64,000 nucleotides of DNA from JBBRVW01 sp963784645 (lineage in GTDB: Bacteria > Actinomycetota > Actinomycetes > JACCUZ01). A program made the translations under genes and the position numbers. The notes beneath the pieces are model-generated. The model searched no databases, was not told the DNA's origin, and saw only the letters and a program-made list of their open reading frames with translations. The number at the start of each line of letters is the position of its first letter. Position 1 is the stretch's first letter. This document shows, one piece after another, positions 57,354 to 64,000 of this stretch. The stretch spans positions 558,001-622,000 of the forward strand of contig CAWARY010000002.1 in NCBI GenBank assembly GCA_963784645.1, in the 5' to 3' direction.

Positions 57354-59321
57354 TCAGCCGGCGCTCCACTCGCGGACCGTCGGCTGGGTCCCGTTCACGG
57401 CGCCGGTGGAGTCGGCGAACGTGAGGTCGGCGCGCGCGAGGGTCGTGCCGCCGGCGTCGACGGCGGTCATGAGCACCCGTCGCGGCGCCTGCCCGAGGGG
57501 CGGGACCGCCACCAACGGTCCGGTGTACCCGGCGGCCGGGGTCATGGTCGACCGCAGGTGCCGGACGACCACGCCGCGGTCGACGACGGTGTAGGGAACG
57601 CCGGTCAGGCCCAGGTCGAGCACGGAGCCGGGGGCGTACACGGTGCCGTGCAGGGCCAGCACCGCCGTCGAGCCGGTCGCCGCCAGCAGTGCGGTCGGCC
57701 CGGCGGCGCCGGTGTACGGGGTGGCGACCGCGGTGCCGGACACCGCAGCCACCGGCAGGGTGTAGGTCACGCTCACCGTGACGCCGTCGACCCACACCTC
57801 GACCGGCGAGTTGTTGGGGTTGCTGACGATCAGGGTCAGCACCATCCCGTTGACCTGCGCCGCCGTGAGACCGCTGAACGTGGCCGTGTCGGACTGCGTC
57901 GGGTCGAAGCCGCCTCCGGGGCACGGGCTGGCCGCCGGGCAGTCGTGGAGCGGGAGGCTCCCGGGGGTGGTCCCGGAGCCGGGCGTCAGGGCGAGCGAGG
58001 TGTTGCCGCTCCCCGTGACGGTCTCGGTCACGGTGGCCAGTACCGACACGTTCGTCGCGTCCGACGGCACGATGGCGCTGCCGAAGCCCGTCCACGCCAG
58101 CTGTGACGGGGGCTTGTTCGTGTTGGGGATCTTGACGTGGGCGGTGACCCCGTCGATCACTGCCCCCTTGGTGTCGGTGTCCCAGCCCCATGCCTGCGCG
58201 GGCTGTCCGGCCGACGACGCCGCGGTGGGTGCCGGCGCGGCGGTCGAGGTCACGTTGGTGGTCGCCATGAGGCCGCGCAGGACGATGTGCTGGGCAGAGG
58301 TGCTGGTGCTCAGCGCGCACATCTGCACCCGGCCGCCGGTCACGGACACCCGGCTGTCGCCACCGAAGGCCAGGTCGACGCCGGCCGCCGAGGTGTCGCA
58401 GGCGGACGTGCCCGGGGCAGCGGCGGTCGGGTACGGCACCGACGCCGGTGCCGTGGTCCCGGGTGTCCAGCCGCTCGGGGTGCCTCCCACCACCACCGCG
58501 CCGGTCCCGACCGACACCTGGTGCGTGCCGGCGTCCTTGAAGTCGAAGTAGTACGTGCCCGGCCGGAACCACACCACGGCGGACGTGCAGCCCAGGACCG
58601 CTTGCAAGGCGCTCGCCGAGCGGTAGATGCCCGGCGAGAGCGTGACGAGCGGGCCGCTGCAGGCCGGCAGGGTGCCGACCAGCGTCGTGCTCGACGTGTC
58701 CGGACCGGCCCAGCCAGGGTCGGCAGCCCCGCCCGCCGTGGCGCACGCCGGGGTGACGGTGCCGACGGCCAGCGTGCAGCTGCCTGCCTTCACGGTGCCC
58801 GTGCTCGTCAGGGTGGCGGTGGAGGGCACGGTCAGCGCCGACTTGGCCAGCAGGTCACCCTGGACGGGCAGGCTGGTCGCCGCACCGACGGCCACGCCCT
58901 CGGTGGCGTTGCCGGACAGGGCCAGCACTGCCTGCGAGGGCTGGCTGGTGGACGACCCGCCGAGGGCGGCCCCCGAGCCGGTCCGCGGGGTGCAGGTCAC
59001 ACTGACGACGGTCGGGTTGTCGAGCGCCCCGGCCGGCAGGGTGAAGCAGGTGCTCGCCCCGACCGCTGCCGATCCCGCCGACAGGGTGCCGCGGACCGCG
59101 TTGACGGCGCCCTCGAGGGCACCACCGCCCGCGTACGTCGTCGTCGCCTCGTCGCGGACCGTCAGCGTCGTGCGCTGCCCGGTGGCCCCGAGCTGCAGCA
59201 CGGTGCCGATCCAGAGGCCGAACACCATGAGGAACGCCAGCGTGATGGCCAGCACGCTGCCCTCGTCGGTGCGCCCTGCCGCGCCGGTCCGGGAGGCGAC
59301 GGCGCCGCGCAGCCGCCTCAC
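57354..59321 (-). CDS. Large pilus-associated protein with a PilX-like N-terminus, possible tip adhesin
   Basis: The 655-residue protein begins with a short basic head and one hydrophobic segment at residues ~23-45 (GSVLAITLAFLMVFGLWIG) in the position of a PilX-type membrane anchor. A ~600-residue Ser/Thr/Gly/Ala-rich beta-type domain follows, with few Cys residues and no recognised catalytic motif. It overlaps the PilW-like gene (GTGA), so it is made with the minor pilins. Size, place and composition suggest an extracellular adhesin or tip protein presented on the pilus. No close family is recognised. Confidence 0.65.
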   Translation of the reverse strand: MRRLRGAVASRTGAAGRTDEGSVLAITLAFLMVFGLWIGTVLQLGATGQRTTLTVRDEATTTYAGGGALEGAVNAVRGTLSAGSAAVGASTCFTLPAGALDNPTVVSVTCTPRTGSGAALGGSSTSQPSQAVLALSGNATEGVAVGAATSLPVQGDLLAKSALTVPSTATLTSTGTVKAGSCTLAVGTVTPACATAGGAADPGWAGPDTSSTTLVGTLPACSGPLVTLSPGIYRSASALQAVLGCTSAVVWFRPGTYYFDFKDAGTHQVSVGTGAVVVGGTPSGWTPGTTAPASVPYPTAAAPGTSACDTSAAGVDLAFGGDSRVSVTGGRVQMCALSTSTSAQHIVLRGLMATTNVTSTAAPAPTAASSAGQPAQAWGWDTDTKGAVIDGVTAHVKIPNTNKPPSQLAWTGFGSAIVPSDATNVSVLATVTETVTGSGNTSLALTPGSGTTPGSLPLHDCPAASPCPGGGFDPTQSDTATFSGLTAAQVNGMVLTLIVSNPNNSPVEVWVDGVTVSVTYTLPVAAVSGTAVATPYTGAAGPTALLAATGSTAVLALHGTVYAPGSVLDLGLTGVPYTVVDRGVVVRHLRSTMTPAAGYTGPLVAVPPLGQAPRRVLMTAVDAGGTTLARADLTFADSTGAVNGTQPTVREWSAG

Positions 59322-59872
59322 GCCGTCCGCCGCAGGCCGGTGGCGGTGAAGCTGCCGCTCGCGTCGGAGACCGTGAGCAGGACCCGGACCGCCGAGCCGC
59401 ACGCCACCGTGCCCCCCGCGAGGGACTGGCAGGCGGTCGTCGGCGTGCCGACGACCTCGTGGCTCGCGCTGACGCTGCTGGTCACCGCGGTCCCCGCGGC
59501 GCACCAGCGCCGCTCGACAAGCCGGTCGGGGCCGGTGGTGAGCACCCAGGACGCCACCCGGTCGACGCTGGTCCCGGCGGCATCGGTCTCGGTCCACCGG
59601 AACCTCACCAGCAGGGTGTCGCCGGCGTTCGTGCACGTGGTGTCGGCCGCCGAGGTGTCGACCGTCTTCGCTGCCTGGACGTCGCGGGTGAACAGCGAGG
59701 GTGCGATCTGCCGGTTGCGGCTGTTGGACAGGCTGGTGACCGTCGCGTCGGTCGTCCTGTAGCCGATGAGGAAAGCACCGGCGAGGACGGGCGCGATGAT
59801 CGCTGCTGCCGCCGAGGCGACCAGCAGCTCGACCAGGGTCACGCCGGCGTCCCGGTCGTCGGTGCTCCTCAC
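59318..59872 (-). CDS. Minor prepilin, PilW-like
   Basis: The 184-residue protein has the prepilin site DAG^VTLVELLVAS near residue 10, the hydrophobic helix to ~36 (IIAPVLAGAFLIGYR), and a mostly beta C-domain. Glu5 is present. GTG 59872 overlaps the PilV-like gene stop. Minor pilins prime pilus assembly and can carry adhesin. The longer reading (to 60073) begins inside the preceding gene and is rejected. Confidence 0.82.
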   Translation of the reverse strand: MRSTDDRDAGVTLVELLVASAAAAIIAPVLAGAFLIGYRTTDATVTSLSNSRNRQIAPSLFTRDVQAAKTVDTSAADTTCTNAGDTLLVRFRWTETDAAGTSVDRVASWVLTTGPDRLVERRWCAAGTAVTSSVSASHEVVGTPTTACQSLAGGTVACGSAVRVLLTVSDASGSFTATGLRRTA

Positions 59873-60291
59873 GGCTTCCTCTTCGCCAGGCGCAGCGTCT
59901 CGGTGTCGCGGCCGTCGTCCGCCGTGAGGGTCAGCGTGAGCCGTTGCAGCCCGCTGTCCGTGCCGCAGGTCGCGACGAAGCTCGTGGAGGCTGCGCTCCA
60001 GTAGGAGACCGTCATCGAGCCGGTCCAGCCGCTGGGCACCGCGAAGCCGGTCGCCGGGTAGGACGACGCGCACGCGGTGTACGGGTCACCGGCCAGCGCT
60101 TCGGCCCAGGCCCGGACGGCGGTCTGGCCGTCGGCCTGGCGCCGGCTGAGGTCTCCGACCGTGACCGAGGTCATCATCGCGCCGACGACCGACACGACAC
60201 CGATGCCGAGGATCGCCACGGCGACGAGCACCTCGACCAGCGTGAAGCCGGCCTCGGTACCCGGGCGGCGGCTGCGAGCGGCGCGGGTCAT
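59869..60291 (-). CDS. Minor prepilin, PilV-like
   Basis: The 140-residue protein has the site EAG^FTLVEVLVAVAILG near residue 15, with the Glu5 (FTLVE) kept, then a helix typical of PilV/GspI (VVGAMMTSVTVGDLSRRQ). Its end overlaps the PilW-like gene by four bases. It starts seven bases after the PilC gene and probably initiates pilus assembly with its neighbours. Confidence 0.85.
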   Translation of the reverse strand: MTRAARSRRPGTEAGFTLVEVLVAVAILGIGVVSVVGAMMTSVTVGDLSRRQADGQTAVRAWAEALAGDPYTACASSYPATGFAVPSGWTGSMTVSYWSAASTSFVATCGTDSGLQRLTLTLTADDGRDTETLRLAKRKP

Positions 60292-60298
60292 GATCGGC

Positions 60299-61426
60299 TC
60301 ACCCGCCGGCGTGTCCGTAGATCCCGTACATGGCCGACACGAGGGCGAGCGCGACGAAGCCGACGATGCCGCCCATGACGATGAGCACCGCGGGCTCCAT
60401 CAGCGTCGTCAGCTGCTTGACCTTCTCGTCGAGCTCCTTCTCGTAGAAGCCGGCGACGACGTCGAGCTGGTCGTCCAGCGAGCCGGTGTCCTCGCCGACG
60501 CGCATCATCTGCACCGCGGCGGCAGGGAAGATCCCGGTGGCCGCGATCGGCCCGACGATGCCCTCGCCGGCGAGCATCCGGTCCCGCGCGGTGGCGAGCG
60601 CTCGCACGGCGGGGCGGTTGCTGGTCGCCGCAGCGGCGACGTCGACGGCCTCGCCCAGCGGGACGCCGGCGCGCAGCATGGCCGCCAGCACCCGCGCGAA
60701 GCGCTCGACGACGGAGTACCGGAGGGCCGTGCCGAGCACCGGGATGCGGGCCACCGCCCGGTCCCGCAGCTCGCGGCCGCGCTCCGAGCGGAAGACGGCG
60801 ACCGAGGCGCCGGCGACGAGGCCGAGGACGACGAGGATCGCCCACCACCAGTGGTGCACGACGTCGGAGAGGCCGAGCAGCATCCGGGTGGGTAGCGGCA
60901 GCTCCTGGTCGTACGCCGCGAAGAAGACGCGGAACTTCGGCAGCACGAACGTCACGAGCAGGGTCGAGACGCTGAGCGCGAGCACGACGATGACCGCGGG
61001 GTAGGTCATGGCGGACCGGATCTTCCGGCGCGCCTCGACGTCGCGCTCGAGGTGGATCGTCAGCCGGTCCAGGACCGTGTCGAGGCTTCCGGTCAGCTCG
61101 GCCGAACGGATCATGCTCCGGTAGGCCTGCGGGAAGACCTTGGGGTGGGCGTTCAACGCCTCCGCGAACGGGCTGCCCTGCTGCAGCCGCTCGCCGATGT
61201 CGTCGAGGGTGCGGCGCAGCGTGCTGTTGGAGCAGTCCCGGGCGAGCAGCGAGAGGGCGTCCAGGATGGAGATGCCGGCCCGCAGGAAGGCCGCCAGCTG
61301 GCGCGACAGGTGCATGAGGTCGCGACCGCCGACCCGGGCGGGAATGATCTCGCGAGGTTCCCGCCGCGCGGTGGGCGCAGTCCCGGGTTCCGTCGTCGCT
61401 GGCGTCGTCGCTGGTGTCGTCGTCAT
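60299..61426 (-). CDS. pilC: Type IV pilus inner-membrane platform protein PilC
   Basis: The 375-residue protein has two T2SF domains (LMHLSRQLAAFLRAGIS near residue 37; VERFARVLAAMLRAGVPLGEAV near residue 245) and three membrane segments (TYPAVIVVLALSVSTLLVTF near ~140, WWWAILVVLGLVAG near ~190, VLIVMGGIVGFVALAL near ~350). PilC anchors the motors at the membrane base. It starts ten bases after pilB, with which it works. Length is normal for the family. Confidence 0.92.
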   Translation of the reverse strand: MTTTPATTPATTEPGTAPTARREPREIIPARVGGRDLMHLSRQLAAFLRAGISILDALSLLARDCSNSTLRRTLDDIGERLQQGSPFAEALNAHPKVFPQAYRSMIRSAELTGSLDTVLDRLTIHLERDVEARRKIRSAMTYPAVIVVLALSVSTLLVTFVLPKFRVFFAAYDQELPLPTRMLLGLSDVVHHWWWAILVVLGLVAGASVAVFRSERGRELRDRAVARIPVLGTALRYSVVERFARVLAAMLRAGVPLGEAVDVAAAATSNRPAVRALATARDRMLAGEGIVGPIAATGIFPAAAVQMMRVGEDTGSLDDQLDVVAGFYEKELDEKVKQLTTLMEPAVLIVMGGIVGFVALALVSAMYGIYGHAGG

Positions 61427-61436
61427 GGTCGTCGCC

Positions 61437-63179
61437 TCACAGGACGTAGATGCCGCGGATGACCTCGGCCACGGTGGTCACGCCGTCGGCCGCGAGCCGG
61501 ATGGCCTCGCGGCGCAGCGTGCGGGTGCCTTCGGTGATCGCGAGCGAGCGGACCTCCTCGTGGGTGGGCCCGGAGGCCACCAGGGCGCGCATGGCGGGAG
61601 TCATGCGCAGCAGCTCGTACACGCCGACCCGGTCCTGGTAGCCGGTCTGCGCGCAGAACGCGCAGCCCTCGCCGTGCCAGAAGCCGTTCTCGGGCACGAC
61701 CCCGCCCGACTCGAGGAAGAACTCCGTCTCGCCGGGCGTGAGCTTGACGGGGCGACGGCACTGGTCACAGATCCGGCGCACCAGCCGCTGGCTGACGACT
61801 CCGGTGACGGCCGAGCCCACGACGTAGGGCTCGACGTCCATGTCGAAGAACCGCAGCAGGGCCGAGGTGGCATCGGTCGCGTGCAGCGACGTCAGCACGA
61901 AGTGCCCGGTGAGAGCGGCCTGGGCGGCGATGTGCGCGGTCTCGCTGTCGCGGATCTCGCCGACGAGAATGATGTCCGGGTCCTGTCGCAGGATCGAGCG
62001 GAGCCCGCTGGCGAAGGTGATGCCCGCCTGCTCGTTGATCTGGATCTGGTTGATCGAGGGCACCACGTACTCGACGGGGTCCTCGATCGTCATGATGTTG
62101 CGCTCGGTGCCGTTGAGCTCGCTCATCGTCGCGTAGAGGCTGGTGGTCTTGCCGCTGCCGGTCGGCCCCGCGCAGACGACCATGCCGAACGGCGCGCGGA
62201 CCATGGCCGCGAAGTCGCTGTAGGTGTCGGCGGGCATGCCCAGCTCGGAGAGCCGGAAGGACGACTTCGACGTGTCGAGCAGCCGCAGGACGACCTTCTC
62301 GCCGCCGACCGTCCCTGTGCTCGCGACCCGGACGTCGACCTGCCGGCCTTCGAGGCCGGTGCTGAACTGGCCGTCCTGGGCCCGCCGGCGCTCCACGATG
62401 TTCATGCCGGCGAGCACCTTGAGCCGGCTGACGACCGCGCTGCCCATCGTGCTGGGCAGGGTGAGGACGTCCTGCAGGACCCCGTCGATGCGGAACCGCA
62501 CCCTGGTCAGCGTGTCCATCGGCTCGATGTGCACGTCCGAGGCCCGGTCCCGCATCGCCTGGGTGAGCATGAGCGTGACCACCTGGACCACGGGCGCGCC
62601 CTCGTCGACCGTGGTGAGCGCCGGGCCGCTCGCGGCGCGGGTGGTCCCGGCGGCGGCCTGGAAGGCATCGACGTGCCGGCCGACCGCAGCCAGGGCCCGG
62701 TAGCCCGAGTCGATGGCCCGCCTGATGTCGCTGGCCGAGGCCACGATGAGCGCGACCTCACGGCCGGTGAGGGTCCGCAGCTCGTCCAGGAGCTGGTCGC
62801 TCGGGTCGGCGACCGCCACCTGCAGGACGTCGTCGGTCAGCTCCAGAGGCAGCGCGAGCAGCGACCGGGCGGTGCCCTCGGGCAGCTGCTGGATCGCGGC
62901 GGGGTCGGGCGACCGGCGCCGCAGGTCGCTGACGGCGACACCGAAGTGCTCGCCCAGCGCGGTGGCGAGGTCGCGCTCGTCGACGGCGCCGAGCTCCACC
63001 AGGAGAGTGCCCAGACGCTTGCCGGACACCCGCTGCTTGAGCAGCGCGTCGTTCAGCGCCTTCCTGGTCAGCAGCTTCTTCGCGACGAGGATCTCGCCGA
63101 GCATGCGCCGCGCCGGCTCGGGCCCGGCCGGGGCGGCCGCGCCAGCCTCCGCTGCGGGCGCGTCTACGGGCGCTGCCAC
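61437..63179 (-). CDS. pilB: Type IV pilus assembly ATPase PilB
   Basis: The 580-residue ATPase has an N-terminal MshEN/GSPII_E_N domain (residues ~30-170), Walker A GPTGSGKTTS, an Asp box (IEDPVEY), a Walker B/His-box (DPDIILVGEIRDSETAHIA) and the zinc-type tetracysteine (CDQCRRP ... CAFCAQTG) near the C-terminus. GTG 63177-63179 follows AGGAGG; the longer reading upstream overlaps pilT on the other strand and is rejected. It powers extension. It opens the operon pilB-pilC-pilV-pilW-adhesin-pilin. Confidence 0.93.
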   Translation of the reverse strand: MAAPVDAPAAEAGAAAPAGPEPARRMLGEILVAKKLLTRKALNDALLKQRVSGKRLGTLLVELGAVDERDLATALGEHFGVAVSDLRRRSPDPAAIQQLPEGTARSLLALPLELTDDVLQVAVADPSDQLLDELRTLTGREVALIVASASDIRRAIDSGYRALAAVGRHVDAFQAAAGTTRAASGPALTTVDEGAPVVQVVTLMLTQAMRDRASDVHIEPMDTLTRVRFRIDGVLQDVLTLPSTMGSAVVSRLKVLAGMNIVERRRAQDGQFSTGLEGRQVDVRVASTGTVGGEKVVLRLLDTSKSSFRLSELGMPADTYSDFAAMVRAPFGMVVCAGPTGSGKTTSLYATMSELNGTERNIMTIEDPVEYVVPSINQIQINEQAGITFASGLRSILRQDPDIILVGEIRDSETAHIAAQAALTGHFVLTSLHATDATSALLRFFDMDVEPYVVGSAVTGVVSQRLVRRICDQCRRPVKLTPGETEFFLESGGVVPENGFWHGEGCAFCAQTGYQDRVGVYELLRMTPAMRALVASGPTHEEVRSLAITEGTRTLRREAIRLAADGVTTVAEVIRGIYVL

Positions 63180-63217
63180 GTCCGCCTCCTGCCGATCATC
63201 GGGGTGCGGCTGACGTC

Positions 63218-63237
63218 CATCACCCAGACGGGTGATG
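63218..63237. promoter_or_regulatory. 20-bp inverted repeat in the pilB-pilT divergent promoter region
   Basis: CATCACCC (63218-63225) and GGGTGATG (63230-63237) are perfect complements around AGAC. It is 38 bases before the pilB start and 60 before the pilT start, so a regulator bound there could control both directions. It may also be a hairpin in the pilT leader. Confidence 0.5.
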
Positions 63238-63296
63238 TGCCGACACACCACAACATCGACGGCTGGCCGCAGAACTTGACCTGACAGACTCGGCCG

Positions 63297-64000
63297 GTGG
63301 ACCCGGGACAGGAGCAGCTGGCAGCGCCGGAGGTCCGTGCCGAGCTCGAGCAGCTGCTGCAGGCTCTGTGGGACGCCGGCGCCTCGGACCTCATGCTGAC
63401 CCCGGGGTCGGCGCCCCTGCTGCGGGTGGACGGCGAGCTGCGCCGCGCCCAGCACCTCGAGTCCCTCACCCCGGACCGCACGTCGGCCCTGCTCCGGGCC
63501 ATGCTGACCGTTCGCCAGGCCGAGGAGTTCGACCGGACCTCGGAGATCGACTTCTCGTTCAGCTGGGGTGACCGGGCCCGGCTGCGCGTCAACGGGTTCC
63601 GCCAGCGCGGCTCGGTGGCGATTGCCGTGCGGCTGATCCCGTACCAGCTGCCTGACCTGACGGCGCTGCGCATGCCGGACGTCGTGCGTGGCTGGGGCGA
63701 CCTGCCGCAGGGCCTCGTGCTCGTCACGGGGCCGACCGGGTCCGGCAAGTCGACGACCCTCGCCGCTCTGGTCGACCACATCAACCGCACCCGCGCCTGC
63801 CACGTCCTCACCATCGAGGACCCGATCGAGTACGTGCACCGGCACCAGCTCGCGGCGGTGAACCAGCGTGAGGTCGGCAGCGACACGGCGAGCTTCCCGC
63901 GGGCGCTGCGGGCCGCGCTGCGCGAGGACCCGGACGTCCTGCTGGTCGGCGAGATGCGCGATCTCGAGACGATCCAGACCGCGCTGACCATCGCCGAGAC
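63297..64000 (+). CDS. pilT: Type IV pilus retraction ATPase PilT (3' end outside window)
   Basis: The frame from GTG 63297 stays open to the right edge (234 residues seen). It has the PilT N-domain (ALWDAGASDLMLTPGSAPLLR), Walker A GPTGSGKST near residue 148, an Asp box (IEDPIEYVH) and the Walker B/His-box start (GEMRDLETIQTALTIAE). It lacks the PilB-type N-terminal MshEN domain and the Zn site, as expected for a retraction motor. It is divergent from pilB. Retraction would make twitching motility or DNA uptake possible. Confidence 0.92.
   Translation, partial: MDPGQEQLAAPEVRAELEQLLQALWDAGASDLMLTPGSAPLLRVDGELRRAQHLESLTPDRTSALLRAMLTVRQAEEFDRTSEIDFSFSWGDRARLRVNGFRQRGSVAIAVRLIPYQLPDLTALRMPDVVRGWGDLPQGLVLVTGPTGSGKSTTLAALVDHINRTRACHVLTIEDPIEYVHRHQLAAVNQREVGSDTASFPRALRAALREDPDVLLVGEMRDLETIQTALTIAE

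Noticed and set aside
61437..63845. Longer PilB reading starting at 63845
   Set aside because: The extra 222 codons lie opposite the well-conserved pilT gene; AGGAGG before GTG 63179 marks the real start.
1..64000. Mobile elements, tRNA or rRNA genes
   Set aside because: No transposase, integrase, IS-type terminal repeats with target duplications, or recognisable RNA gene was seen on reading both strands; a tRNAscan/Infernal search would be decisive.

Overview
The window is about 71-72% GC by eye and dense with short overlapping genes, many starting with GTG. GTP-type PEP carboxykinase, a furA-katG pair, SigE-type ECF sigma factors, a mycothiol-transferase-type DinB_2 protein, a DinB2-like polymerase and GTGA/ATGA stop-start overlaps point to a chromosomal segment of a soil-type actinobacterium. 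The genus cannot be fixed from sequence alone. No rRNA, tRNA, IS element, phage or CRISPR array was recognised.

Layout. 1-3.3 kb: end of an Ig-like surface protein, a peptidase E, then a three-gene operon (beta-hydroxyacid dehydrogenase, cupin, 2-keto-4-pentenoate hydratase-like). 3.3-10.5 kb: a LacI-family repressor coupled to a signal-less NMT1-type binding protein, divergent from a branched-chain-type ABC importer (livK, livH, a livM-livG fusion, livF). 10.5-19.4 kb: katG/furA, a DUF2157-like membrane protein, a berberine-bridge-type FAD oxidase, an ECF sigma/anti-sigma pair, gene remnants and a cupin. 19.4-27.4 kb: catabolic block (phytoene-desaturase-like oxidoreductase, two M24-fold proteins with altered metal ligands, a 2,6-dihydroxypseudooxynicotine-hydrolase-like enzyme, a dehydrogenase, an aldehyde dehydrogenase). 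27.5-35.8 kb: M20 peptidase, GntR regulator and oligopeptide-type ABC importer in one operon. 35.9-44.8 kb: VOC protein, LuxR-type two-component system (kinase with a likely N-terminal frameshift), nitronate monooxygenase-like protein, secreted heparinase II/III-like protein and a DinB2-type polymerase. 44.8-54.5 kb: a two-subunit molybdenum hydroxylase with TauE exporter and carboxymuconolactone-decarboxylase-family protein, a LURP-one-like protein, then a GntR/VOC pair divergent from a fused E1 and an E2 of a 2-oxoacid dehydrogenase. 54.5-56.8 kb: pckG and a small membrane protein. 56.8-64 kb: a type IV pilus operon (pilB, pilC, minor pilins, a large pilin-operon protein, pilin) and divergent pilT.

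How it fits together. The strongest signal is a shared 12-bp palindrome, GCAATCGATTGC or a one-mismatch variant, at four promoters up to 43 kb apart: the Liv importer, the hydrolase, the dehydrogenase/M24/aldehyde dehydrogenase operon and the molybdenum-hydroxylase operon. A fifth copy precedes the NMT1-lacI pair. This ties scattered genes into one probable LacI-controlled regulon: import, hydroxylation, C-C or amide hydrolysis and aldehyde oxidation of an unidentified, possibly N-heterocyclic, compound. Palindromes also precede the two GntR-linked operons. A 42-bp imperfect inverted repeat with TGTCAG/CTGACA ends occurs four times between genes at 27.4-39.9 kb.
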